Below are positions 26,384 to 34,186 of a DNA stretch of 64,000 nt, piece by piece. The position numbers and the translations under genes were made by a program. Where the stretch lies: positions 1 through 64,000 of the forward strand of contig NZ_JAIWJY010000004.1 in NCBI RefSeq assembly GCF_028829235.1, read 5' to 3'. The stretch is from Tenacibaculum larymnensis (GTDB lineage: Bacteria; Bacteroidota; Bacteroidia; Flavobacteriales; Flavobacteriaceae). The notes beneath the pieces were generated by a model. That model made no database searches. It had not been told where the DNA came from and saw only the letters and a list, made by a program, of their open reading frames with translations. The first letter of the stretch is position 1; the number at the start of each line of letters is the position of its first letter.

Positions 26384-26941
26384 TTATTCTTCTTCGTCAT
26401 TCTCAACGATTTCAAAAAAGCTAAAAACATTACCCCCGTAACGTTTTTCATAGCTATAAAAAGGGTGTTGAGATAAGTCTGTATGTTTAGAGTGTTCAAT
26501 AATTAAAAGACCATCTTCATTTAATAAACCGCGATCAAAAATAATATCAGCAATTTTTAAAAACTGACTTTCTTCAAAGTCATAAGGAGGATCAGCAAAA
26601 ATAACATCTGTTTTAAGAGGTGTTTTTTCTAAAAACTTATATACGTCACTTTTGTAGCTAGTAATATTCATATCTAACTCCTTTGAAGTTTGATTAATAA
26701 ACTTTATACAAGCAAAATGAGCATCAACAGCATATATAGTTTCTGTACCTCTAGAAGCAAATTCGTAACTGATATTTCCAGTTCCTGCAAATAAATCTAA
26801 TACTGAAATGTTTTCAAAGTAATAGAAGTTATTTAAAATATTAAATAAAGACTCCTTTGCCATATCAGTTGTAGGACGTACAGGTAAGTTTTTAGGAGCT
26901 GTAATTCTTTTACTTTTATATTTTCCAGAAATAATTCGCAT
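26384..26941 (-). CDS. rsmD: 16S rRNA (guanine(966)-N(2))-methyltransferase RsmD
   Basis: A 185-aa class I SAM methyltransferase that modifies G966 of 16S rRNA. It begins M-R-I-I-S-G-K-Y-K-S-K-R-I, the typical RsmD start, followed by R-P-T-T-D-M-A-K-E-S-L-F-N. The SAM motif is D-L-F-A-G-T-G-N-I (about 46-54) and the catalytic motif is A-D-P-P-Y (about 116-120). Length is normal. It overlaps the DUF3822 gene by one base and is the last gene of a three-gene minus-strand run. Confidence 0.96.
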   Translation of the reverse strand: MRIISGKYKSKRITAPKNLPVRPTTDMAKESLFNILNNFYYFENISVLDLFAGTGNISYEFASRGTETIYAVDAHFACIKFINQTSKELDMNITSYKSDVYKFLEKTPLKTDVIFADPPYDFEESQFLKIADIIFDRGLLNEDGLLIIEHSKHTDLSQHPFYSYEKRYGGNVFSFFEIVENDEEE

Positions 26942-27771
26942 TAGGCTATAAGTATAAAATTAGAATGGTTCGAAAAGTCTTCACTATCTGCAAAAAAGCT
27001 ATTTACAGGATTCATAAAATGAATATTTCGAACATATGTGTAAGTAATAGAGTATGTATCTGATTCTTTTTCAATATCACCAATAAAAGTTAATTGAAAG
27101 GTATTAGGATCCATTTGTAACTGTTCAGCAGTAAAAAGAATATAATAGATAAAATCTTCTTTTGTATTGTAAGAAAATGAGTTGTAAAATAATAGTTTAC
27201 CTTCTTTGCAAACGACAATATCTAAATGAGAAGAAGAAACATGTACAAAAAATTGTTCTTCAGAATCGTTTTCAGAATAAGTAAGTAGTTTATCAATTAA
27301 AACTGTTGAATGGTGTTTATACTCAAATTCACCAAAGTTTTGAAAAAGATAATTGTTAATGTTTACATAAGGTATATAAACCGTATTAGCAGCTATAACA
27401 TTATGTAAATCATAAGTAATAAAATCTGTTTTTAGTGTTTTTACATCATATTTTAAATAAGGAGCTAAGTTATTTCTATCAAAAAGCTTATTAGGAACTA
27501 ACGTCGCCAAATTATTTTGATGAATAGCAAAAACAGATGTAAAATCTTGTTGTAAATCTTTGTCAGTGTCAAAAACACGAATAATTCTTTCTAGTAAAAG
27601 TTCAGGAGAAGGAGTAGTACTAGAAAAGGTATACTCAGTAAAAAGAAGAGGTTCTTTAGTATCTGAGTTTGAAATACAAAAAGAAAATCCATCCAAACTA
27701 AATTGGATGGATAGACTTTTATGCTGCGCAAAAGCGCTATTTTTTTTACTCTTTTTTTGCAATTGCTTCAC
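26941..27771 (-). CDS. DUF3822 family protein
   Basis: A protein of about 276 aa that matches the Bacteroidota DUF3822 family, with the start S-L-S-I-Q-F-S-L-D-G-F-S-F-C and the usual position beside rsmD. The fold is thought to be actin/pilus-ATPase-like, with function unknown. The start is uncertain. A GTG at 27801 would overlap the upstream gene by 56 nt; I prefer the GTG at 27771 (26-nt overlap), and a TTG at 27762 is also possible. Coupled to rsmD by a one-base overlap, so the two are translated together. Confidence 0.8.
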   Translation of the reverse strand: MKQLQKKSKKNSAFAQHKSLSIQFSLDGFSFCISNSDTKEPLLFTEYTFSSTTPSPELLLERIIRVFDTDKDLQQDFTSVFAIHQNNLATLVPNKLFDRNNLAPYLKYDVKTLKTDFITYDLHNVIAANTVYIPYVNINNYLFQNFGEFEYKHHSTVLIDKLLTYSENDSEEQFFVHVSSSHLDIVVCKEGKLLFYNSFSYNTKEDFIYYILFTAEQLQMDPNTFQLTFIGDIEKESDTYSITYTYVRNIHFMNPVNSFFADSEDFSNHSNFILIA

Positions 27772-28480
27772 CTTTATCGTAATAAGGAGGCCAGTTACCA
27801 CCTACAGTTACTTCAGTTAAAGAACCAACAGAAACAAATTCACCTTTAATTTGATCTGTCTCAATAGCTTCTAATTCTTGTTTTATTAAAGAAGGATTCA
27901 TTCCTGTTAAAATAGGCTTCTTAGAAACTTTAGCTTCAAAAACAGGAACTTCTAAACCAGCAACTTTTTCAACTCTACCAGTAGCTAATTCAAATTGCTC
28001 TGTTGTACCAGGAACATCAAACATAGTAGCATACTCTTTACCTTCAAAATATTTTAAAACAGGTTCGTATCCTACAGTATCAATAACTTTAACAGATATG
28101 TCTTTAGTAATACCACCACCTAATTCAATTGTTTTCTCAACGTTTTTAGTTTCGGTAATAGCTAATTGACCGTTCTTAATAAAGGTAAGTAAAGTGTCTT
28201 TATTGTTAGTATATGTTCCGTAAACTTCTTTATATTTTACTTCAGCGTCTCGAATCAACTTTAAATTCTTAATAACCTTAGCATAACGTACTCTCTTGTC
28301 TTTGTTAAAATTGATAGGCTCCATAACACCATTATAAATTTTATATACTAAAAAGACAGTTGCTCCTAATAATAATATTGAGACTAACCATCTCATTTTT
28401 AGAGGAACAAACTTAACAACAAGTAATGCTAAAAGAACTGCAACTACAACAGCTGCTAAAATCATTAATAATAAACTCAT
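27746..28480 (-). CDS. conserved membrane protein, 244 aa
   Basis: Two N-terminal membrane helices (about 4-23 and 29-48) are followed by a soluble domain of about 195 residues with the stretch R-D-A-E-V-K-Y-K-E-V-Y-G-T-Y (about 78-91). That stretch is faintly like the start of a type IV pilin-type helix in other Bacteroidota proteins. No enzyme motif. It is first in the operon with the DUF3822 gene and rsmD, and its 3' end overlaps the DUF3822 start. Function unknown. Confidence 0.75.
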   Translation of the reverse strand: MSLLLMILAAVVVAVLLALLVVKFVPLKMRWLVSILLLGATVFLVYKIYNGVMEPINFNKDKRVRYAKVIKNLKLIRDAEVKYKEVYGTYTNNKDTLLTFIKNGQLAITETKNVEKTIELGGGITKDISVKVIDTVGYEPVLKYFEGKEYATMFDVPGTTEQFELATGRVEKVAGLEVPVFEAKVSKKPILTGMNPSLIKQELEAIETDQIKGEFVSVGSLTEVTVGGNWPPYYDKGEAIAKKE

Positions 28481-28560
28481 TTTTTTAATTTTTAATGTAT
28501 GATATTCGCAAATCTACAATTTTTTTTCAATGATGAAAATAATTAATTTATAAATAGACT

Positions 28561-28568
28561 TATCTTTG
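28561..28568 (+). promoter_or_regulatory. -7 promoter element of SF1 helicase gene
   Basis: TATCTTTG matches TAnnTTTG and lies 15 nt before the start codon. Confidence 0.6.
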
Positions 28569-28583
28569 AATATTATTTGATAT

Positions 28584-30011
28584 ATGATACAAACTGCTTC
28601 GAAATTTTATAAAGAAATACTACAAAAGTTCCCATACACACCTACAGAAAAGCAAAATGAGTTATTAGATGTATTAACAGACTTTATTTTTTCGGATGAT
28701 AATCGCGCTTTATTTTTGTTAAAAGGGTATGCAGGAACAGGAAAAACAACCATAATAAGTACTGTTGTTCATAATTTATGGAAGATAGGACAAAAAGCAG
28801 TTTTACTAGCACCTACAGGACGTGCAGCGAAGGTGATTTCAGGATATTCTAATCGACAAGCATTTACTATTCATAAAAAAATATACTTTCCTAAAAAACA
28901 AAGTAGTGGTGCAGTAAACTTTGTAATGCAACCCAATAAGCATACCGATACCCTTTTCATTGTTGATGAAGCTTCTATGATTTCTGATGAAAAACAGAAC
29001 GCTAAATTATTTGAAAACGGTTCTTTATTGGATGATTTAATATCGTATGTATACTCAGGAAAAAATTGTAAAATTATTTTTATTGGTGATACTGCGCAGC
29101 TACCACCAGTAAAATTGACGATGAGTCCAGCTTTGGAAGCGGATAAGCTCTCTTTTGAATTTAACAAAGAAGTTACAGAAATTGAGTTAGATGAAGTGGT
29201 TCGACAAGAAGAAGGTTCTGGAATTTTAGCCAATGCAACCGATTTACGCTTATTAATTCAGAACGATTCAACACATTTTCAGTTTGATGTAAATTACCCA
29301 GATATTATTCGATTACAAGACGGATATGATATTCAAGACGCAATAACTACTGCTTATGATGGTGAAATAGGTGTAGAGGATACAGCAATAATTGTGCGCT
29401 CAAATAAACGAGCAAATCAGTACAATCAACAGATAAGAACTAAAATTCGCGGACAAGAAAACGAAATTTCTACGGGAGATTATGTAATGGTGGTGAAAAA
29501 TAACTACTACTGGTTAAAAGACTCTTCTTCAGCAGGATTTATTGCTAATGGTGATATTTGTGAGGTGATGCGTATTAATGCAATTAAAGAGTTATACGGA
29601 TTCAAGTTTGCCGAAGTGGAAGTTCGCATGATTGATTATCCAGATATGAAACCTTTTGAAACTGTTTTACTCTTAGATACTCTTACAAGTGAAAGCCCGT
29701 CATTAACATATGAAGAGTCAAACCGTTTGTATGAAGCTGTAAAGGAGGATTTTGCGCATGAAAAATCTAAATACAAGCAATTTATGGGAGTGAAGAAAAA
29801 TAAGTATTTCAACGCACTTCAGGTGAAATTTTCATACGCAATGACTTGTCATAAATCACAAGGGGGACAATGGAAGACTGTTTTCATAGAGCAACCATAC
29901 TTACCAGACGGTGCATCAGTAGAATATTTACGTTGGTTATATACGGCTGTTACACGTGCACAAGAAAAATTGTATTTAATAGGTTTTAAAGACGAGTATT
30001 TTTTAGATTAA
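28584..30011 (+). CDS. SF1 RecD/Dda-like DNA helicase
   Basis: A 475-aa AAA-type superfamily 1 helicase. Walker A is G-Y-A-G-T-G-K-T-T (48-56), motif Ia is L-A-P-T-G-R-A-A, and Walker B is V-D-E-A-S-M (about 131-136). The G-D-T-A-Q-L-P-P stretch (motif III) and the C-terminal T-C-H-K-S-Q-G...Y-T-A-V-T-R-A pair (motifs V and VI) complete the set. It lacks the N-terminal nuclease-subunit domains of RecD, so it is a stand-alone RecD2/Dda-type 5'-3' helicase in replication or repair. Single gene with its own promoter. Confidence 0.9.
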   Translation: MIQTASKFYKEILQKFPYTPTEKQNELLDVLTDFIFSDDNRALFLLKGYAGTGKTTIISTVVHNLWKIGQKAVLLAPTGRAAKVISGYSNRQAFTIHKKIYFPKKQSSGAVNFVMQPNKHTDTLFIVDEASMISDEKQNAKLFENGSLLDDLISYVYSGKNCKIIFIGDTAQLPPVKLTMSPALEADKLSFEFNKEVTEIELDEVVRQEEGSGILANATDLRLLIQNDSTHFQFDVNYPDIIRLQDGYDIQDAITTAYDGEIGVEDTAIIVRSNKRANQYNQQIRTKIRGQENEISTGDYVMVVKNNYYWLKDSSSAGFIANGDICEVMRINAIKELYGFKFAEVEVRMIDYPDMKPFETVLLLDTLTSESPSLTYEESNRLYEAVKEDFAHEKSKYKQFMGVKKNKYFNALQVKFSYAMTCHKSQGGQWKTVFIEQPYLPDGASVEYLRWLYTAVTRAQEKLYLIGFKDEYFLD

Positions 30012-30046
30012 AAAGCTATATTCGCGTCAATTTAAAATTTAAAACT

Positions 30047-30757
30047 ATGAAAATGTATTTTACAAAAACAAAAATTGCATTAATTTTTTCCTTAATACTA
30101 TTGTCTTTTTCTTCATGCAGTGACGGTGACCATTTAACGTCTAGCAAACCATTTATAGAAGTAAACTGGAATACTATAGGAAGTTCATTGGGGGTTCAAT
30201 CAAATGAGTTTGGTGAAGGAGGAAAATTGACTTTAGAGTTGTATATGAATGGTCAATTAAAAGATTCAGAAATATTAACAACAGGAGGTGAAGGAGGAGA
30301 TTACTATTATGAAAACTTATACTTAGACAACACTGTAAGTTTTCCTATTACTATATATCTAACAGTTAAAGGTGGAGGAAGTAAAACTAAAAGTAATGAA
30401 GTTGTTATCGAAGACCCTATTTTAGGTAAAAGATTCTTAATAGATTTAAAAAAATATGATAAGTTAGAAGATAAAGACATACCGATAAATCTTACAAGTT
30501 GTCAAAAATTGAGTGCAATTGAGTTTTTACCTAATAATAATGTCAATGCAAGTTGGTTTAATACTAACGATTCAACAGGTAAATGTGAGGAAGAGTTAGA
30601 AGCGTTTCAATGGGAAAGAGTAGGTATTAATAAATATAAGTTTATTTTTGATCAAAATTCTTATTTAATAGATATGGGGTTTGGATATCAAGGTGAATCC
30701 ATTGAGTTTGAAAACATTGGAGATAGATACAATATAACATATTACTACGGACAGTAG
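30047..30757 (+). CDS. lipoprotein, possible lipocalin-like C-terminus
   Basis: A 236-aa lipoprotein with signal peptide and lipobox F-S-S-C (Cys25). The N-terminal half (about 35-130) is beta-rich with an acidic/Gly loop. The C-terminal half starts with T-S-C-Q-K-L-S-A-I-E-F-L-P-N-N and reads like the short lipocalin-like domain of many flavobacterial lipoproteins; the match is weak. It lies 35 nt behind the helicase gene with a possible -7 element TATATTCG (30017-30024) and ends at a terminator. Function unknown. Confidence 0.7.
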   Translation: MKMYFTKTKIALIFSLILLSFSSCSDGDHLTSSKPFIEVNWNTIGSSLGVQSNEFGEGGKLTLELYMNGQLKDSEILTTGGEGGDYYYENLYLDNTVSFPITIYLTVKGGGSKTKSNEVVIEDPILGKRFLIDLKKYDKLEDKDIPINLTSCQKLSAIEFLPNNNVNASWFNTNDSTGKCEEELEAFQWERVGINKYKFIFDQNSYLIDMGFGYQGESIEFENIGDRYNITYYYGQ

Positions 30758-30772
30758 AGTGTAGAGTTATGT

Positions 30773-30808
30773 AAAAAACGAACTTGATATCAAGTTCGTT
30801 TTTTTTTA
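30773..30808 (+). terminator. terminator after lipoprotein gene
   Basis: A-run, CGAACTTGATATCAAGTTCG, T-run; a perfect palindrome 15 nt after the stop codon. Confidence 0.88.
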
Positions 30809-30875
30809 AGTATAAAATTTATTATTCAATATGTTAGCATTTTGTTAATGTACTTCATACTCAAGTTAAAAAAGT

Positions 30876-30883
30876 TACATTTG
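30876..30883 (+). promoter_or_regulatory. -7 promoter element of LmbE gene
   Basis: TACATTTG, a TAnnTTTG match 22 nt before the start codon at 30906. Confidence 0.6.
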
Positions 30884-30905
30884 TGTATTATACAAACTAT
30901 TAAAA

Positions 30906-33407
30906 ATGCACAAAAAAGTACTTTTATTACTGTCTTTTTTATTGATTTCACTAACAATAAATGCACAAAAACCACAAAAACTTACTTCAAACCAAATTTA
31001 CGAGAAAGTTCAAAAACTAAACTTTTTAGGCTCTGCATTGTATATTGCTGCACATCCAGATGATGAAAATACACGTTTAATTGCTTATTTATCTAATCAT
31101 GAAAAGGCAAGAACAGGATATTTGTCATTAACGCGTGGTGATGGTGGTCAAAATTTAATAGGTTCTGAAATGCGAGAACTATTAGGAGTTATTCGTACAC
31201 AGGAGTTACTAGCTGCAAGAGGAGTAGATGGAGGAGAACAACGTTTTTCTAGAGCTAATGATTTTGGATATTCAAAACACCCTGATGAAACGTTAAAAAT
31301 TTGGGATAAGGATAAAGTATTAGCCGATGTAGTTTGGGCAATACGTACTTTCAAGCCGGATGTAATCATTAATCGTTTTAATCACAGAACACCAGGAACT
31401 ACACATGGTCATCATACTTCATCGGCAATGTTAAGTGTGGAAGCTTTTGATTTGGCTAATGACAAAACAAAATATCCTGAGCAATTAGAATATACCAATA
31501 CATGGAAACCAAACAGGTTGTTTTTTAATACTTCTTGGTGGTTTTACGGTAGTCAAGAGAAGTTTGCAAAAGCAGACAAAAGTAAAATGTTAAGTTTTGA
31601 TATTGGAACGTATTATCCTTTAAAAGGGTTGTCAAACAATGAATTAGCATCTATTGCAAGTAGTCAACATTTATGCCAAGGCTTTGGTAGATTAACTACT
31701 AGAGGAACTCAAACAGAATATGTAGAGTTCTTAAAAGGAGATTTTCCTAAAGACAAAAAAGATATTTTTTCAGGAATCAATACCACATGGAATAGAGTAG
31801 AAGGTGGAGGAGAAATAGGAGATATTTTATATGATGTTGAACAAAATTTTGATTTTGTAAATCCGTCAAAACACCTTCCAGATTTGTTAAAAGCATATCA
31901 AAAAGTTCAAAAACTAAAAGACGAACACTGGAAAACAATTAAAACCAAAGAACTAAAGAAAATCATTGAAGCCTGTGCAGGTTTGTACTTGGAAGCTTCA
32001 GCAGAAAGTTCTAGTGCAACACAAAGTAGTTCAGTAAATGTTGATTTTGAAGTGTTAAATAGGAGTGGAGTTTCAATGGAGTTATCTTCAATAAAAGTAC
32101 TTCCAGAGAATAAAAAAATAATGAAAGACTTAGATTTAGCGAATAACGAAAAGAAAACGTTTACAGAAACTATTTCAATATCTGAGATAACGTATTCATC
32201 ACCGTATTGGCTGCAAAAACCATGGAGTTTAGGAATGTATACGGTAGAAAATCAACAATTAAGAGGGAAACCAGAAACACCTAGACCAATTCAAGTAGAA
32301 TTCAATTTGATGATAGAAAATCAATCTATTTCTTTTATAAAGCCAGTAGTATATCGTTATTCAAAAAGAGATAAAGGGGAAATTTATGAGCCTTTTGAGG
32401 TATTACCTAAAGTAACAACAAAATTACTGAACAAAGTACTAATCTTCTCTTCAGAAAAATCTCAAAAGGTGACTGTAGAAGTTCGTTCAGGAGCAAAAAA
32501 TACTAGCGGAATTGTAGAGCTGAATGCACCTAAAGGATGGGAAGTTACACCAAAAGAAGTAAAGTTCTCCATAGCTCAAAAAGGGGATATTCAATTGATT
32601 GACTTTATGGTTACTCCAACACAGAAAGAATCAGAAGGAGTATTAAAAGCTATAGCAAAAGTTGAAGAAAAAAATTATGATAAAGAATTGATAGAAATCA
32701 ATTACAATCATATCCCTAAGCAGTCAGTATTATTACCATCACAAGCTAAAGTTGTGCGTATGAATATAAAAAAGAATGGTACTAGAATAGGGTATATACA
32801 AGGTTCTGGAGATGCTATTCCAGAAAGCTTACAACAAATTGGTTACGAAGTAACAGAGTTAAATGTAAATGAGATTAATGGCAATTTAGAGCAATTTGAT
32901 GCAGTTGTTGTTGGTATTAGAGCATACAACACTATAAAAGAGTTACAGTTTAAACAAAAACATTTGTTAGAGTATGTAAAAAATGGAGGAAACGTAATCG
33001 TACAATACAATACTAATAGAGGAGTAGATGTACAAGCTCCGTACAATTTACAGTTATCTCGTGATAGAGTTACAGATGAAAATGCAAACGTAACATTCTT
33101 AGCTAAAGAACATTCTATTTTAAATTACCCAAACAAAATCACTGAAGCTGATTTTGATGGTTGGGTACAAGAACGTGGACTATACTTTCCAAACAAATGG
33201 AGTAAAGAATACACGCCTATTTTATCAATGCATGATAAAGGAGAGTCAGCTAAAGATGGAAGTTTACTTGTAGCGAAATATGGAAAAGGAAACTATATCT
33301 ACACAGGGTTGAGTTTCTTTAGAGAGCTTCCTGCAGGAGTTTCAGGAGCTTATAAGCTTTTTGCTAATTTATTGTCAGTTAAAGAAAATAAAACTGATGA
33401 GAATTAA
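30906..33407 (+). CDS. secreted PIG-L/LmbE family deacetylase, large form
   Basis: An 833-aa secreted enzyme. The signal peptide (1-20, I-N-A-Q) precedes an LmbE zinc deacetylase domain (about 40-290) with A-H-P-D-D-E (49-54) and a later H-G-H-H metal motif. The middle (about 340-590) is Ig-like, including a NEW3-type segment. The C-terminal part (about 615-820) is a flavodoxin/ThuA-like glutamine-amidotransferase fold starting R-I-G-Y-I-Q-G-S-G-D. The family removes N-acetyl groups from sugars; this three-part form is common in Bacteroidota and its substrate is not known. The next lipoprotein gene overlaps its end by 11 nt. Confidence 0.9.
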   Translation: MHKKVLLLLSFLLISLTINAQKPQKLTSNQIYEKVQKLNFLGSALYIAAHPDDENTRLIAYLSNHEKARTGYLSLTRGDGGQNLIGSEMRELLGVIRTQELLAARGVDGGEQRFSRANDFGYSKHPDETLKIWDKDKVLADVVWAIRTFKPDVIINRFNHRTPGTTHGHHTSSAMLSVEAFDLANDKTKYPEQLEYTNTWKPNRLFFNTSWWFYGSQEKFAKADKSKMLSFDIGTYYPLKGLSNNELASIASSQHLCQGFGRLTTRGTQTEYVEFLKGDFPKDKKDIFSGINTTWNRVEGGGEIGDILYDVEQNFDFVNPSKHLPDLLKAYQKVQKLKDEHWKTIKTKELKKIIEACAGLYLEASAESSSATQSSSVNVDFEVLNRSGVSMELSSIKVLPENKKIMKDLDLANNEKKTFTETISISEITYSSPYWLQKPWSLGMYTVENQQLRGKPETPRPIQVEFNLMIENQSISFIKPVVYRYSKRDKGEIYEPFEVLPKVTTKLLNKVLIFSSEKSQKVTVEVRSGAKNTSGIVELNAPKGWEVTPKEVKFSIAQKGDIQLIDFMVTPTQKESEGVLKAIAKVEEKNYDKELIEINYNHIPKQSVLLPSQAKVVRMNIKKNGTRIGYIQGSGDAIPESLQQIGYEVTELNVNEINGNLEQFDAVVVGIRAYNTIKELQFKQKHLLEYVKNGGNVIVQYNTNRGVDVQAPYNLQLSRDRVTDENANVTFLAKEHSILNYPNKITEADFDGWVQERGLYFPNKWSKEYTPILSMHDKGESAKDGSLLVAKYGKGNYIYTGLSFFRELPAGVSGAYKLFANLLSVKENKTDEN

Positions 33408-34068
33408 ATTTATTACAGCTTTAGTGTTGGTAATATTAGTTGGTTGTAAAACCAAAAATGAGAATCCTGTCAAAAAAAAATATAACCAGGAGTTGGTTGA
33501 TGAACTAGCAAGTATGGTTGAAATAGACCAAGTTGCAGCTGGGATTCCTTCTGGAAAACACAAAGAATTAACTAAAGAAGAATGGAAGTCATTTAAAGAC
33601 AGTGTTTTTGCTATAACTCATAAGAAAGTTTTAGAAATTTTTAAAGAGTATGGTTTTGTAGGTTTTGATATAGCAGGAGAAGAAGGTTCTAGAAATTTTT
33701 GGCTTGTTGTACAACATTTGGATACTAAACCAGAATTTCAAGAAGAAGTTTTAAAGAAGATGAAAATAGAGATAGAGAATATGAATGCTAGCCCTGAAAA
33801 CTATGCCTATTTGCTAGATAGAGTACAATTGAATATGGGAGAAAAGCAAGTTTACGGAACTCAAGTGTTGTATAATTGGAAAGTTTGTCAAGCATATCCA
33901 AAACCATTAATAGATAGTATAAACGTAAACAAGCGTAGAAACGAAATAGGTATGAAAGCTCTTGAAGTGTATTTAAACGAAATGTCTAAAATGCACTTTG
34001 AAATAAATAAAGAAGTCTTTTCAAAAGTTAATATAACCGAACCTAAACTGTATGAATTAGAGAATTAG
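33397..34068 (+). CDS. DUF6624 domain lipoprotein
   Basis: A 224-aa lipoprotein with signal peptide and lipobox I-L-V-G-C (Cys17). The core (about 110-180) matches DUF6624: W-L-V-V-Q-H-L-D, then A-Y-L-L-D-R-V and Y-G-T-Q. The function of the family is unknown. I chose the ATG at 33397, which gives a clean lipoprotein signal; an upstream TTG at 33361 would add a polar extension within the previous gene. It overlaps the deacetylase gene by 11 nt and is co-transcribed. Confidence 0.85.
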   Translation: MRIKFITALVLVILVGCKTKNENPVKKKYNQELVDELASMVEIDQVAAGIPSGKHKELTKEEWKSFKDSVFAITHKKVLEIFKEYGFVGFDIAGEEGSRNFWLVVQHLDTKPEFQEEVLKKMKIEIENMNASPENYAYLLDRVQLNMGEKQVYGTQVLYNWKVCQAYPKPLIDSINVNKRRNEIGMKALEVYLNEMSKMHFEINKEVFSKVNITEPKLYELEN

Positions 34069-34155
34069 GTTTATTTAAAATATTAATAAAAATAGATTTC
34101 TAAGTAAGTACAAACTAAACGAAAAGTAATCTTTTGTGATTGAGATAACTTTAAT

Positions 34156-34163
34156 TACTTTTG
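34156..34163 (+). promoter_or_regulatory. -7 promoter element of LRR protein gene
   Basis: TACTTTTG, a TAnnTTTG match 23 nt before the start codon at 34187. Confidence 0.65.
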
Positions 34164-34186
34164 ACGCCAAATATTAAAAAAATTAT

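Noticed and set aside
27772..27801. Most upstream GTG start of the DUF3822 gene at 27801
   Set aside because: It would overlap the upstream gene by 56 nt and add ten residues before the basic start region; a later GTG or TTG fits better, though the exact start is not settled.
33361..33396. Upstream TTG start for the DUF6624 lipoprotein
   Set aside because: It would place polar residues before an otherwise clean lipoprotein signal peptide and lengthen the overlap with the deacetylase gene.
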